Of a stretch of 64,000 nt of DNA, positions 26,013 through 34,804 are shown piece after piece; position 1 is the first letter of the stretch; each line of letters opens with the position of its first letter. The notes below the pieces were generated by a model. That model worked only from the letters and a program-made list of their open reading frames with translations. It had not been told where the DNA came from and searched no databases. The position numbers were made by a program, and so were the translations under genes. The stretch is from Bacteroidetes bacterium UBA1312 (lineage in GTDB: Bacteria; Bacteroidota; Bacteroidia; Chitinophagales; Chitinophagaceae), in the NCBI GenBank assembly GCA_002307135.1, contig DBTQ01000015.1, forward strand, positions 1 through 64,000. The letters run 5' to 3'.

Positions 26013-28916
26013 ATTCGCATTACAACATATCTAATACTATTATCACTTAGCCTGTCATTTCATGCTAGCGGACAAGCATTGCCCCGTAATGCTAAAACGG
26101 GTTCATTATATAAAGTATTAGGAAATAAAGAAGCCAATAACAATACACTTAAACAATGTTATAATGTAATTATAGACCCACAGGGTTATATATGGCTAGG
26201 CACCCCCAAGGGTATTTTAATATATGATGGCAAAAAATTCACTCCATTTGAAGTACCTAGTAAGGACCATGAAATAGTGGTAATGGTAAAGGATAGTATT
26301 TTTATTATAGGTTGCAGCTTTGCAGGAGAAATAATTCGGATCAATACACAAACAAGAAAAGTAGATTTAATACGTGGGAATAATAGTACATGGGATGAGG
26401 AAGGGAATAATTATCACTATTGTATCCGCGCTGGAGATAGCACCTATTTTATTCGCTTCAATGGAAGCTCTTTATGTTTCAAACGCGCCACATTTCTTTC
26501 CACACTAACCTATTTAGAACCCTGGATTTTGCCTAGCTCAGGTGGAGTCTTATTATATAATATTATTATAAAAAAATACGGATTGGACAATGCTATTACT
26601 AATGAACAAACTCAATCTGAAATAATACATTATGCACATAACCTTATTTTTTATGATTCGAGTTTTGGTATAGGCTGTAGCATTTATCTTAATAAAAATG
26701 GGGCGTTCAAAAAAATATTTGAAGACAAAAACAAGCTAAAAGCAGGGAACTATATTTTTAGTTACATATTCAATGGAAATAGTTTATGGATAAGTTGGCA
26801 AAAAGGCGAATTACAATTTATATCAGATATAAATAAGCCTGCAGAAAACGTAAATAAAAATATTGATCATACACTTAATGGGATTCGTTTCGGGTCTATG
26901 GGCATAGACTTACAGGGCAATGTATTGATGAGTTCAACTACTAGTGGCTTGTACCTATTTCCGCAACAACAAAAAAAAGAAGTATATTACCCACTAAACG
27001 AACGAAACATTTTTTTTAGTTCTGACGTTCATTACATAGGCTTTCAAGATGGCTCAATGTACATTGGATACAATTTACCAATTGTGGATGAGTTCATTAA
27101 TGACGGATCAATAACAAGGTATTGTGCAGACACTGGCATTAATAAAATTCCGGTTAAATTATTCTACAAAACAAAGTCGCAAAAACATTACCTCTTTACA
27201 GATGTGGGTTATGCCTTCGATTCTAAAACAAAAAAATCAACTATTTATAACCCTGGATCTATAAAAGATTGTTACATTAATAACAACACTGTTTATGCAA
27301 AACAAAAATATTATAACTATCTAATCGTTCCACTAAACGATAGCACAAAAGCTATTAATACCAATACGCAGATCACCTCAAATACTTTTTGCACTAGCAA
27401 TAAGAATGGTCTGTATTACTTTGGCTCAACAAGGGGACTTTATTTGGATACACAAAAAATAAAAGGTCCGCTTCAAGATGAACGTATATTAATGTTGAGG
27501 AATTTGGGGAATCATATTCTTATAGGAACTACTAATGGCCTATGGATTGGAACAACAGAAAAAAACACACTAAGGGTTAACAAGTTACAACTTAACGGAA
27601 GCAACTTCTGTCAACAAATAGATTGGGACGGCGAAAAATTTTATTATCTGCTTACCGAAAGTACACTTGAACAAATAAATAGCAAAACTTTTGAAACACA
27701 AACATTATATCGCAATAGCGAACTTCCTAATGGCATGAACTTAAATTGCTTTGCATTGAATAATGGTAAGATATATATTGGAACAACAAAAGGGATTATT
27801 GTACTTAACCCATCAACAACACAGTTGACCAATACAACCTCTGCACCACCCTTTCACATTATCAATATTGACAGCAGTATCACCAACTTTTTAGCTAAGA
27901 ACACTATAGCACGTTATGACAAAAACTTGCTACTTAATTACAGATTAGATGTACTCGACTTTGTAGGACATAATTACGAAATAAAGTGGTGGTTGGAAAA
28001 CGAAAATGGCATTCAATTACTGAAGCCGAGCAAACTCAACAATCAGGAACTTAGTATTGCAAAACCAAGCCCAGGTATATATACGTTATTAGTAGAAATC
28101 AGTAGTAAACAATTAGGGTGGAAAAGTATTCAAAAACACCGGATCTCTATTCTGCCACTTTGGTGGCAACAGATTTGGGTTCAGATTTTAAGTGCAGTAT
28201 TAGCTTTCATTCTGCTCATTTTTACCACCTATAAAGTGGTAAAAAATATTGAACGACAACGTTATTTGAAACTAAGAAATAAGAACACTTTATTGATGCT
28301 TAAAAACAAATTATTGCTTTCAAGACTCAAGCCTCATTTTATCTTCAATGCCTTTAATCCATTACAAAGCCTGATTCTCAAAAAAAACACTACAGGATCT
28401 TTGTTATATATAGAACAGTTCAGTCAGCTTATGCGCAATGCGATTACCATTTTCGATAAAAAATATATACCACTCAGCAAAGAAATTGAATTCTTAAACC
28501 AATATGTTTATATACAACAAGTGCGATTTTCAAATGGATTCTCTTTTGAAATGAAGATTCCGGAAAAAACCTGTCTCGATTCTATATATATACCTCCAAT
28601 GATCATTCAGCCCCTCATTGAAAATGCGATAGACCATGGTATCAATAATAATAGCAGTAAAGAAAAAAAAACGATCCAATTGACTATTGATATCGATAAA
28701 ATAAATAAACAGATCATCATAGACGTACAAGATGAAGGTAATGGATTCCCTGATAATTTTAAACCTAGAAATAACAGGGGCATGGGTTTAATAAAAGAAA
28801 GAATTGCTATTTTAAAAACAGAAACAGGTATAGGTTCTATCCTTTTTGAGAACAACAATATTGGTGCCCATGTACAAATAATATTACCACTTACTTCAGC
28901 TCCATTTACCAAATAA
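26013..28916 (+). CDS. LytS-type sensor histidine kinase with periplasmic propeller
   Basis: About 967 residues. There is no in-frame ATG near the N-terminus. The nearest standard start (TTG at 26079) would begin exactly at the mature protein, but the open frame from 26004 encodes a clean signal peptide, RITTYLILLSLSLSFHASGQA, so an ATT (26013 or 26019) or ATC (26007) start is proposed. Next come reg_prop-like propeller repeats (GYIWLGTPKGILIYDGK, GKIYIGTTKGIIVLN), a Y_Y_Y-like domain, one membrane helix (about 717-742), and a His_kinase domain with the phospho-accepting His at about 775 (LKPHFIFNAFNPLQSL), ending in an HATPase with N and G boxes (PLIENAIDHG, DEGNGF, GMGLIKERI). It senses an unknown signal and should phosphorylate the adjacent regulator. 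Confidence 0.85.
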   Translation: MRITTYLILLSLSLSFHASGQALPRNAKTGSLYKVLGNKEANNNTLKQCYNVIIDPQGYIWLGTPKGILIYDGKKFTPFEVPSKDHEIVVMVKDSIFIIGCSFAGEIIRINTQTRKVDLIRGNNSTWDEEGNNYHYCIRAGDSTYFIRFNGSSLCFKRATFLSTLTYLEPWILPSSGGVLLYNIIIKKYGLDNAITNEQTQSEIIHYAHNLIFYDSSFGIGCSIYLNKNGAFKKIFEDKNKLKAGNYIFSYIFNGNSLWISWQKGELQFISDINKPAENVNKNIDHTLNGIRFGSMGIDLQGNVLMSSTTSGLYLFPQQQKKEVYYPLNERNIFFSSDVHYIGFQDGSMYIGYNLPIVDEFINDGSITRYCADTGINKIPVKLFYKTKSQKHYLFTDVGYAFDSKTKKSTIYNPGSIKDCYINNNTVYAKQKYYNYLIVPLNDSTKAINTNTQITSNTFCTSNKNGLYYFGSTRGLYLDTQKIKGPLQDERILMLRNLGNHILIGTTNGLWIGTTEKNTLRVNKLQLNGSNFCQQIDWDGEKFYYLLTESTLEQINSKTFETQTLYRNSELPNGMNLNCFALNNGKIYIGTTKGIIVLNPSTTQLTNTTSAPPFHIINIDSSITNFLAKNTIARYDKNLLLNYRLDVLDFVGHNYEIKWWLENENGIQLLKPSKLNNQELSIAKPSPGIYTLLVEISSKQLGWKSIQKHRISILPLWWQQIWVQILSAVLAFILLIFTTYKVVKNIERQRYLKLRNKNTLLMLKNKLLLSRLKPHFIFNAFNPLQSLILKKNTTGSLLYIEQFSQLMRNAITIFDKKYIPLSKEIEFLNQYVYIQQVRFSNGFSFEMKIPEKTCLDSIYIPPMIIQPLIENAIDHGINNNSSKEKKTIQLTIDIDKINKQIIIDVQDEGNGFPDNFKPRNNRGMGLIKERIAILKTETGIGSILFENNNIGAHVQIILPLTSAPFTK

Positions 28917-28928
28917 AAATAACAAACT

Positions 28929-29684
28929 ATGCAAGAACCATTTAAAGTAATAATAGTAGACGATGAATTGTCGGTAATAGAAAACATTAAAGACTTCCTA
29001 TTAATGCTGTATCCCAATCAGGCCGAGATAGTAGCAGAAGCGAGTAATTACAACGATGCCGTAAATATCCTGCAAACCAATAATGCAGACATTTTGTTTA
29101 TCGATATCAATCTACGTGACGGTAAAAGCGGCTTCGATGTATTGGATAGCATTAGAGATAATATCTATATACAACCCATATTTGTAACTGCATTCGACAA
29201 TTTTGCACTCAAGGCATTTGAGTATGAAGCAATAGATTATTTGCTCAAGCCCATATCCATGTCCGATTTAAAAAAAGCTGTGGACAAAGTTCTTAAAAGA
29301 AGAAGGACAAGCTCTATTAAAGCAATATCTAGTGTAATAAAAGAATTAGCAGATAATAATGAAAGTCAAAAACGAATTATTATTTCTGATCGAAATGGAT
29401 GGCAGATTATCAAAATCGATGACATATTATATTTAGAAGCCGATGGGAGCTATTGCATTTTACACTTGAGCAATGGAAATAAAATTACATCAAGCCGCAA
29501 TATGAAACACATAGATACGCTTATGGAACACAATGCCGATTTTTTCAAAGTACACAAATCCTATATGGTCAATAAACGACACATACTTTCCTATATTGGA
29601 GCTCGAAATGTACTCGTAATGAGTAATGACAGCACAATACCCGTTACCTTAACATCAAAAGAAATAATGGAAGCACTTAAATAA
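28929..29684 (+). CDS. LytTR-family response regulator
   Basis: A 251-residue transcription factor. The receiver domain has the acidic pair Asp11/Asp12, the phospho-acceptor Asp59 (ILFIDINL), a Thr/Ser position in FVTAFDN and the conserved Lys in YLLKPI at ~106. The C-terminal LytTR DNA-binding domain shows ILYLEADGSYCILHL and FFKVHKSYMVN. It begins 12 bp after the kinase stop codon, so the two form a two-component pair. Its targets are unknown; nearby giant surface protein genes are candidates by position only. Its stop codon abuts the stop of tadA on the other strand with no base between. Confidence 0.93.
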   Translation: MQEPFKVIIVDDELSVIENIKDFLLMLYPNQAEIVAEASNYNDAVNILQTNNADILFIDINLRDGKSGFDVLDSIRDNIYIQPIFVTAFDNFALKAFEYEAIDYLLKPISMSDLKKAVDKVLKRRRTSSIKAISSVIKELADNNESQKRIIISDRNGWQIIKIDDILYLEADGSYCILHLSNGNKITSSRNMKHIDTLMEHNADFFKVHKSYMVNKRHILSYIGARNVLVMSNDSTIPVTLTSKEIMEALK

Positions 29685-30125
29685 TTATCTTCTTGCAGCA
29701 AAGAAATCTTTCATTAACTGAGCACATTCGTGCTCAAGAATACCATACGATATAGATGCTTTAGGGTGGAATGGGTTTTGAGTGCCGACAGACTTTTTAT
29801 AGCCATTTTTGGGGTCAGATGCACCAAAAACAATACGCCCAACCTTGCTCCAATATAGCGCCCCCGCACACATCAAACAGGGCTCTAATGTAACATAAAT
29901 AGTTGCTTCCATCAGATATTTCGCACCGATAGTGTTGCACGCAGCTGTTATCGCAATCATTTCTGCGTGAGCGGTACTGTCAGATAATTGTTCTACTTGG
30001 TTGCTACCCCGGCCAATAATTTTTTCGTTCCATACAACAATTGCACCTACCGGAACCTCACCTGCATTATAAGCATTTTGTGCTAAGCGCAAAGCCTCTT
30101 TCATAAAATGTGTATCGTCTAACAT
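29685..30125 (-). CDS. tadA: tRNA-specific adenosine deaminase
   Basis: Zinc deaminase that converts A34 to inosine in the tRNA-Arg anticodon. The 146 residues contain the catalytic site His53-Ala-Glu55 and Pro82-Cys83-x2-Cys86 (HAE and PCLMC), with the conserved VPVGAIVV strand and the C-terminal CAQLMKDFFAARR helix typical of TadA. This distinguishes it from guanine or cytosine deaminases. It follows dtd after 6 bp on the same strand, forming a two-gene tRNA quality unit. It is convergent and directly abutting with the LytTR regulator gene. Confidence 0.94.
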   Translation of the reverse strand: MLDDTHFMKEALRLAQNAYNAGEVPVGAIVVWNEKIIGRGSNQVEQLSDSTAHAEMIAITAACNTIGAKYLMEATIYVTLEPCLMCAGALYWSKVGRIVFGASDPKNGYKKSVGTQNPFHPKASISYGILEHECAQLMKDFFAARR

Positions 30126-30131
30126 TATAAA

Positions 30132-30584
30132 TTACGTCTTATTTTTAGTGTCCAACATTATTGTTACAGGGCCATCATTGACAAGAGCCACTTGCATATC
30201 TGTACCAAAAATACCAGTATGAATCGTTTTGTTCAATAGCGAACTTAGCTCCAGCATACAGTATTCATATAAAGGGATCGCGTGATCAGGTCGGGCTGCA
30301 TTAATAAATGAGGGTCTATTACCTTTTTTATAAGATGCTATAAGTGTAAACTGACTCACTAATAGGATTTCACCATCAATATCTTTTAATGATTTATTCA
30401 TCAGCCCCTGCTCGTCAGCAAAAATTCGCAAACCTATTATTTTATTACAAAGCCAATCAGCATCTTCTTGTGTGTCTTGAATTTCTATACCCAATAGCAC
30501 CAAAAAACCTTTTGAAATATTACTGTGTATTTTTGCATCAATAGAAACACTAGCTTGAGCGACGCGTTGAATAAGTGCTTTCAT
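30132..30584 (-). CDS. dtd: D-aminoacyl-tRNA deacylase
   Basis: A 150-residue enzyme that removes D-amino acids (and glycine from tRNA-Ala) from tRNA. The family signatures are present: the start MKALIQRVAQASVSID, the active-site SQFTL block near 77-81 and the C-terminal NDGPVTIMLDTK (G-x-V-T cross-subunit motif). Length is typical. It has a predicted TAnnTTTG element 23 bp upstream of its start, and tadA follows after 6 bp. It is thus separate from the sigma-factor operon that ends 62 bp upstream. Confidence 0.95.
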   Translation of the reverse strand: MKALIQRVAQASVSIDAKIHSNISKGFLVLLGIEIQDTQEDADWLCNKIIGLRIFADEQGLMNKSLKDIDGEILLVSQFTLIASYKKGNRPSFINAARPDHAIPLYEYCMLELSSLLNKTIHTGIFGTDMQVALVNDGPVTIMLDTKNKT

Positions 30585-30606
30585 GAAATAAGATAATAAG
30601 AAGATA

Positions 30607-30614
30607 CAAAACTA
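30607..30614 (-). promoter_or_regulatory. Putative -7 element of dtd-tadA
   Basis: Reverse strand TAGTTTTG matches TAnnTTTG and lies 23 bp before the dtd ATG. No clear -33 TTG. Confidence 0.5.
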
Positions 30615-30646
30615 TTGCGCCGAAATTAGTGCATTTAGTAATAGTC

Positions 30647-31237
30647 TCAAAAACAGAACATTGTACGCAAAAGTAATAATGCCGAGGAAATGCATATAAT
30701 TCCTACAAAAAATTTCAGCTGTTTTCGGTTTAGGTTTAAATAAAAAAATATTTTTTTACCGTAGCACGCATAACATAAGAGTATTAAAAACACACCAATT
30801 GCATTCGCAATTGTAAATAAAAAAACAGAAAAGACATCAATATGCAGCACTCCTTTTTGTATCAAAATAATACCCCAAAAAAACCAAAAAGAAATTTGCT
30901 GCGGATGTATAATCATCGACCAATAACCACGGCGAACAATATTTGCATGGAAGGGAACAGCTGAATTGTTTTTTTCTAAAATACTCCAAAATCCAATAAA
31001 AAATAGAAAAACAACAGAAGCGTATCGTGCAATATGAATTATCGTTGGGAAAGCCATTAATAATTGTAAACAGTATAATGTTACAAAACAATATAGCGAC
31101 TCAAATAAAATTGTGAACGTTATAAATTGTATCAATTTTTGCTTAACCTCATGAGTTGACAATTCAACAATAGACAGATTAATATTCCCAACCATCAAAT
31201 AGCCCCAAAAACCAATTAATATACCAGCAATTATCAT
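30647..31237 (-). CDS. LysE-like membrane transporter
   Basis: A 196-residue polytopic membrane protein with about six hydrophobic helices. The N-terminal GILIGFWGYLMVGNINLSI and the HPQQISFWFFWGIIL segment match the topology and the NPK-(x)n-FF-type positions of the LysE/RhtB amino acid exporter fold, but the match is weak and substrate is unknown. Start and stop overlap by 4 bp (ATGA) with the ATP-grasp gene upstream, so it is translationally coupled. It is the last gene of the sigma-factor operon. The family call is tentative; an unrelated small permease is possible. Confidence 0.6.
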   Translation of the reverse strand: MIIAGILIGFWGYLMVGNINLSIVELSTHEVKQKLIQFITFTILFESLYCFVTLYCLQLLMAFPTIIHIARYASVVFLFFIGFWSILEKNNSAVPFHANIVRRGYWSMIIHPQQISFWFFWGIILIQKGVLHIDVFSVFLFTIANAIGVFLILLCYACYGKKIFFYLNLNRKQLKFFVGIICISSALLLLRTMFCF

Positions 31238-32289
31238 AACACATTCACTTTGCTCTTATAGATTTTCTGTTCAGCCTGCATAGCCCTAAAACTTTTAAAC
31301 GTAAGATATTCCGTACCCGTTTTAGCGTTTTCCATACTAATAGCACATAGCATTGAATAGTGTTTGAAGATATCCCGCTGCGCTTTGAAAAAAGAATAAT
31401 TAGGCTGATAAATATGTGCAGGTTCTGCACCAGCACCATTTAATTCAACAATTGAAAAATTAATTCCTAATTTCAATTCCTCAATACTATTGCACTTAAT
31501 ATCATACCTGCCATAATAGAACCCTTTGATGCTTTTACTGATCTGATCAAAAGTATCATTCAATTGCTCATCTATAATGTGGTTATAATCTAAGAACATA
31601 GCCCCTCTGCAATGATTGCCATAAGGCACTAATACTTTTTTCTCTCCATCTTTCAAAATGATATCCATTTCCGTCACATAAATTTTCTCAAGGACATCAA
31701 ACTGTAATAAAGCTCGCGGATTTTGCATAATCAGACTTCGCAAAGTAGTCTGACCATCGCCAACCACATTAAGCAATTCCTTAAATGTCACAGAAGAAAC
31801 AACACCATTAGCAATTCTTGGATTTCTGTAATAAAATACACTGAGTTCAATAGGGAAATCGATAAATTTCTGTATCAAAAAATCCACCCTATTATTGGCG
31901 ATATAATAAATAAGTTCATCATGATTATTTATTTTCTGTACTGCCCATCCACGCTCTCCCCTATCCGGTTTAGCGATAAATGGATAAGTAATATTTGCTC
32001 CATCAATTGCAGCTAAAGTTTGAGCAATTGGATTTCGCTCCGAAATAAATATAGTAGTAGGATAGTATTCTTTCGGTATCAATTTGAATATTTTCCATTT
32101 TGATTCAAAAAACATTCCTCCTGTTTCTATACTCGGATTGGAAGCGGAAAAAAAGAAAAAGGACTTAGCCTTCGCTGCTAAATAAAGATAATAGATAGAC
32201 AGTGGGAAATAAACAATATACGTTGGCCAATATTCCCAGTTAAATAATTTAATCAGCAATGCCTTGGTCTTTATAATCTTTTTAAACAT
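31234..32289 (-). CDS. ATP-grasp superfamily protein
   Basis: A 351-residue predicted ATP-dependent ligase of the ATP-grasp type (D-Ala-D-Ala ligase/RimK-like fold). Visible blocks are ITYPFIAKPDRGERGWAVQKI (ATP-binding Lys and the Gly-rich loop), FLIQKFIDFPIELSVFY (QxFI and E contacts), GRYDIKC and the metal-binding SIVELNGAGAEPAHIY (E-x-N). The N-terminus has a hydrophobic stretch (YWPTYIVYFPLSIYYLYLAA) that may anchor it to the membrane. The product is unknown; ligation of an amino acid or peptide to a carrier is typical of the fold. It is coupled to the LysE-like gene and follows the barrel gene by 6 bp. Confidence 0.75.
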   Translation of the reverse strand: MFKKIIKTKALLIKLFNWEYWPTYIVYFPLSIYYLYLAAKAKSFFFFSASNPSIETGGMFFESKWKIFKLIPKEYYPTTIFISERNPIAQTLAAIDGANITYPFIAKPDRGERGWAVQKINNHDELIYYIANNRVDFLIQKFIDFPIELSVFYYRNPRIANGVVSSVTFKELLNVVGDGQTTLRSLIMQNPRALLQFDVLEKIYVTEMDIILKDGEKKVLVPYGNHCRGAMFLDYNHIIDEQLNDTFDQISKSIKGFYYGRYDIKCNSIEELKLGINFSIVELNGAGAEPAHIYQPNYSFFKAQRDIFKHYSMLCAISMENAKTGTEYLTFKSFRAMQAEQKIYKSKVNVL

Positions 32290-32295
32290 GACAAA

Positions 32296-33219
32296 CTAAA
32301 ACTTAAAATGATAATCAAATGTGGCCACAAAAGCACGCGTCAAGCCATCAGGGCGAATATCACGAACTACAAACGGAGCAGCTAAGCTCAGTGTATAATA
32401 GCGGTCAGCGTCTTTAAAATAATGAGATGCTCCGACTACTGCATTCAAAGTCAACCCCTCAGAGCCTAAAATTTCTATTCTATTACTCAATACATCCGCG
32501 TAAGAATCATTACCCAAATGGTAAATGCCCAATATTCCACTAGAAAATTTCCAATCTTTTCTTTTATTAAACAAGTAATAAGTACCACTCAACAACAAGT
32601 CAGATTTACGTCTGAATAAATTCGTAGAGGCGAAATCAATTGTATCAGCCGCTCGAGCGAAAAATGTATTTCTATTATATTGTGCAACTGGTATTTGCAC
32701 CAAAGCATTGAAGTCAAAATGTGCCAGTGATATTTTTACACCCATAATCAAATCAATCGTTCCAAGGCTCGTTTGGTAGGAAAGAGGAAGAACTTGACCG
32801 TGATAACTCTTATCACTATTATTAAACGGCAGTTTCAAGCCCGCTAAGAAAAAGGTCTGCTCACTTTTATGATTAAAAATTTTAAATGACACCGATTCAT
32901 AAATATCCCCAAGCCCCATTACATTTCCTTTGTTCCCTGCAATTACACTGCCTACAATTTTCGATACAAGAGAAAACCTTTTAGAAAAATCATGACCATA
33001 AGAAAAATATGGAGTCGTAATTGAATTATAATCATCGCCAATACCAGTAGCTATTCCAATCGAAAAATCATTTTTAAAAATCTGACTGTCCTTTTGCACA
33101 ACCGAGTATAAGTCCAAATGTTGCATCGTACATAACCCTGCGTCACTACAACCTTGTGCATGCACTTTAGTAGAAGCAAGCGTCACAAAAAACAATATCG
33201 CGCTCGTCAATTTTTTCAT
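32296..33219 (-). CDS. Outer-membrane beta-barrel protein of unknown function
   Basis: A 308-residue protein. The start is the ATG opening MKKLTSAILFFVTLASTKVHAQ, a clear signal peptide, 72 bp inside the longest frame. The mature part opens GCSDAGLCTMQHL, a motif I recall from Bacteroidota surface proteins, and then shows alternating hydrophobic strands of the barrel type (YYLFNKRKDWKFSSGILGIYHLG), ending in FVATFDYHFKF with a terminal Phe as outer-membrane barrels have. It resembles small transporter-type barrels; its cargo is unknown. It lies 7 bp past the TANGO2-like gene and 6 bp before ATP-grasp. Confidence 0.7.
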   Translation of the reverse strand: MKKLTSAILFFVTLASTKVHAQGCSDAGLCTMQHLDLYSVVQKDSQIFKNDFSIGIATGIGDDYNSITTPYFSYGHDFSKRFSLVSKIVGSVIAGNKGNVMGLGDIYESVSFKIFNHKSEQTFFLAGLKLPFNNSDKSYHGQVLPLSYQTSLGTIDLIMGVKISLAHFDFNALVQIPVAQYNRNTFFARAADTIDFASTNLFRRKSDLLLSGTYYLFNKRKDWKFSSGILGIYHLGNDSYADVLSNRIEILGSEGLTLNAVVGASHYFKDADRYYTLSLAAPFVVRDIRPDGLTRAFVATFDYHFKF

Positions 33220-33226
33220 TCGAAAA

Positions 33227-33913
33227 CTATATTTCAAGAGTATATTTTTTGTTGATAAAATCATCGTATTCCAAAACGTAAACTCCTCCACTTTTATGAA
33301 CAGTGGTAATGCTTACAGTTTTTACAGTTGTTTTGTTTAAAAATATGGGCGGACTATTTTCCAATCTATTCATGTGCCAGCCTACTAGTGCATCATTATG
33401 CTCTTCAAAGAATGACAAATGAGAATAGAAATATTTTAATCTTTCTGCTACCACTTCTTGATTATATAATGTGGCTGAAGACCATTGATAGGCTTCATTT
33501 TTATCCAGCTCTTCTAAATGCTTATTCATTCCATCCCATCGCAAAACATACAAGAATTTCTTTTCTATTATGATCAATGTAAAGGGTTCGATAAATTCAA
33601 AATCATACGAGTGGAAATAATTAAGAATATGCTCATCAACCAAAAACTCAAGCGCAACCTTACCTCTGCTCTTTGAATAACTATCCTTTTTATGATGAAG
33701 CTGAAATGCACCATTCATAAGGCATACAAAACGATTCTGATTACTTACTCCTATCCAAGTCCCCTTCGCTTCAGCATCTATAGGACACAAAACCCTCACT
33801 CCAGAAAGAGTAATCTCTTGAGGCTTAAATGCTAAAGCTCTCAATGGACTTTCATCTCGGTTGTTTACTAAAAAAAAACCATCTGAATTAGGTATATAGC
33901 TGAGTGTGCACAT
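33227..33913 (-). CDS. TANGO2/NRDE family protein
   Basis: A 228-residue protein with the family's N-terminal block MCTLSYIPNSDGFFLVNNRDE and GTWIGVSNQNRFVCLMNGAF. Cys2 would be exposed after Met removal, as in Ntn-type hydrolases. Animal TANGO2/HRG-9 relatives have been implicated in heme trafficking; no bacterial role is settled. The predicted protein has no signal peptide, so cytoplasmic. Its start lies within the DinB gene's 3' end (26-bp overlap), indicating tight coupling in the operon. Confidence 0.88.
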   Translation of the reverse strand: MCTLSYIPNSDGFFLVNNRDESPLRALAFKPQEITLSGVRVLCPIDAEAKGTWIGVSNQNRFVCLMNGAFQLHHKKDSYSKSRGKVALEFLVDEHILNYFHSYDFEFIEPFTLIIIEKKFLYVLRWDGMNKHLEELDKNEAYQWSSATLYNQEVVAERLKYFYSHLSFFEEHNDALVGWHMNRLENSPPIFLNKTTVKTVSITTVHKSGGVYVLEYDDFINKKYTLEI

Positions 33914-34400
33914 TCATTTTATATTTTATGGTAGCGTCTGCGTAACCAAAATTTTGCGTCAGTTCAATATTAGGTTTTATATAATGAAGCCCAATTTTGA
34001 GTAATGCCTGATGATGAATAAAGTGGTCGATATTAAAATTGATTTCGCGATAATAAGACGATGGAATATGCATCGTTCTGTTGGTTTCAAGCAAATAGTC
34101 CTGAATCAAATTCAATACAAAATCGGGGACTTCAATTGCATCAATAATATTATTAATCGCGCATTTGCAACTATTAAGATCAGTCTCAATAGCGATATCT
34201 CTATTTCGTAAGCCATAATTAATACTCTTCGTTTTTTGACTCTCTATTAAGCTTTGAAAATGTTCAATAATATGCCGTGTGTGTTGGCCTAATGTTGCAT
34301 TATCAAATATTAAAATAGGCATACAATACTCTTCGTCAGTAATCTGATCAAGTATTTGTTCTAATTGACCAAATAACTGTTTAGTTTTTTCGAATAACAT
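33888..34400 (-). CDS. DinB-like family protein
   Basis: A 170-residue helical protein with the DinB/YfiT four-helix-bundle pattern. The two His-bearing helices are visible, TLGQHTRHIIEHFQSL and NIDHFIHHQALLKIGL, supplying the three metal-binding histidines that DinB-fold proteins use. Such proteins often act as bacillithiol or other thiol transferases, but this member's substrate is unknown. Its start abuts the DoxX gene stop with no gap, and its end overlaps the TANGO2 gene by 26 bp. Confidence 0.82.
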   Translation of the reverse strand: MLFEKTKQLFGQLEQILDQITDEEYCMPILIFDNATLGQHTRHIIEHFQSLIESQKTKSINYGLRNRDIAIETDLNSCKCAINNIIDAIEVPDFVLNLIQDYLLETNRTMHIPSSYYREINFNIDHFIHHQALLKIGLHYIKPNIELTQNFGYADATIKYKMNVHTQLYT

Positions 34401-34796
34401 TTAGCGAAGAATTTTATTAATGAATGGGATTTGTTTTCTGTGGTGGTACAAAAGAATAATTGAGCCTACAAATACAATAAGCGCATATAAAAAAAGCTGC
34501 CCACCATCTCCAAGCACTTCTATTCCTAAGTTTGTAAGATGGGCTACTATTGCTCCAGAAATTACACACAACGCCATCCCTGCTCCTATCCAAGTATAAC
34601 GAGGAATAAGAATAAGAATCCCCGCTATAAGTTCTGCAATACCACTACCAATCCGACCATAAGGCTCAAGACCCAATTTGCTAAAGATATAAACAGATTC
34701 AGGTTGCGCAGTAAACTTGAAATATAATGTTTGCAATAAAATAAGAGATGTAAGAATACGAACAGCCCAAATAAAATAAGTGTTTACAATTTTCAT
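34401..34796 (-). CDS. DoxX-like membrane protein
   Basis: A 131-residue protein with four predicted membrane helices. ILTSLILLQTLYFKFTAQPES near the N-terminus and LGLEPYGRIGSGIAELIAGILILI match the DoxX/DoxD-like fold, which is linked to quinone redox and thiosulfate or sulfur stress in some bacteria. The specific role here is unknown. It follows the YHS gene by 8 bp and is directly followed by DinB. Confidence 0.82.
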   Translation of the reverse strand: MKIVNTYFIWAVRILTSLILLQTLYFKFTAQPESVYIFSKLGLEPYGRIGSGIAELIAGILILIPRYTWIGAGMALCVISGAIVAHLTNLGIEVLGDGGQLFLYALIVFVGSIILLYHHRKQIPFINKILR

Positions 34797-34804
34797 TTTG
34801 AAAT

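Noticed and set aside
25407..26020. ORFs of 95 (forward) and 65 (reverse) residues in the gap before the sensor kinase
   Set aside because: Low-complexity, AT-driven composition and no domain-like pattern; the reverse one overlaps the kinase signal-peptide region.
26079..26081. TTG as the start of the sensor kinase
   Set aside because: It begins just after the signal-peptide cleavage site, so the protein would not be exported; an upstream non-AUG start fits better.
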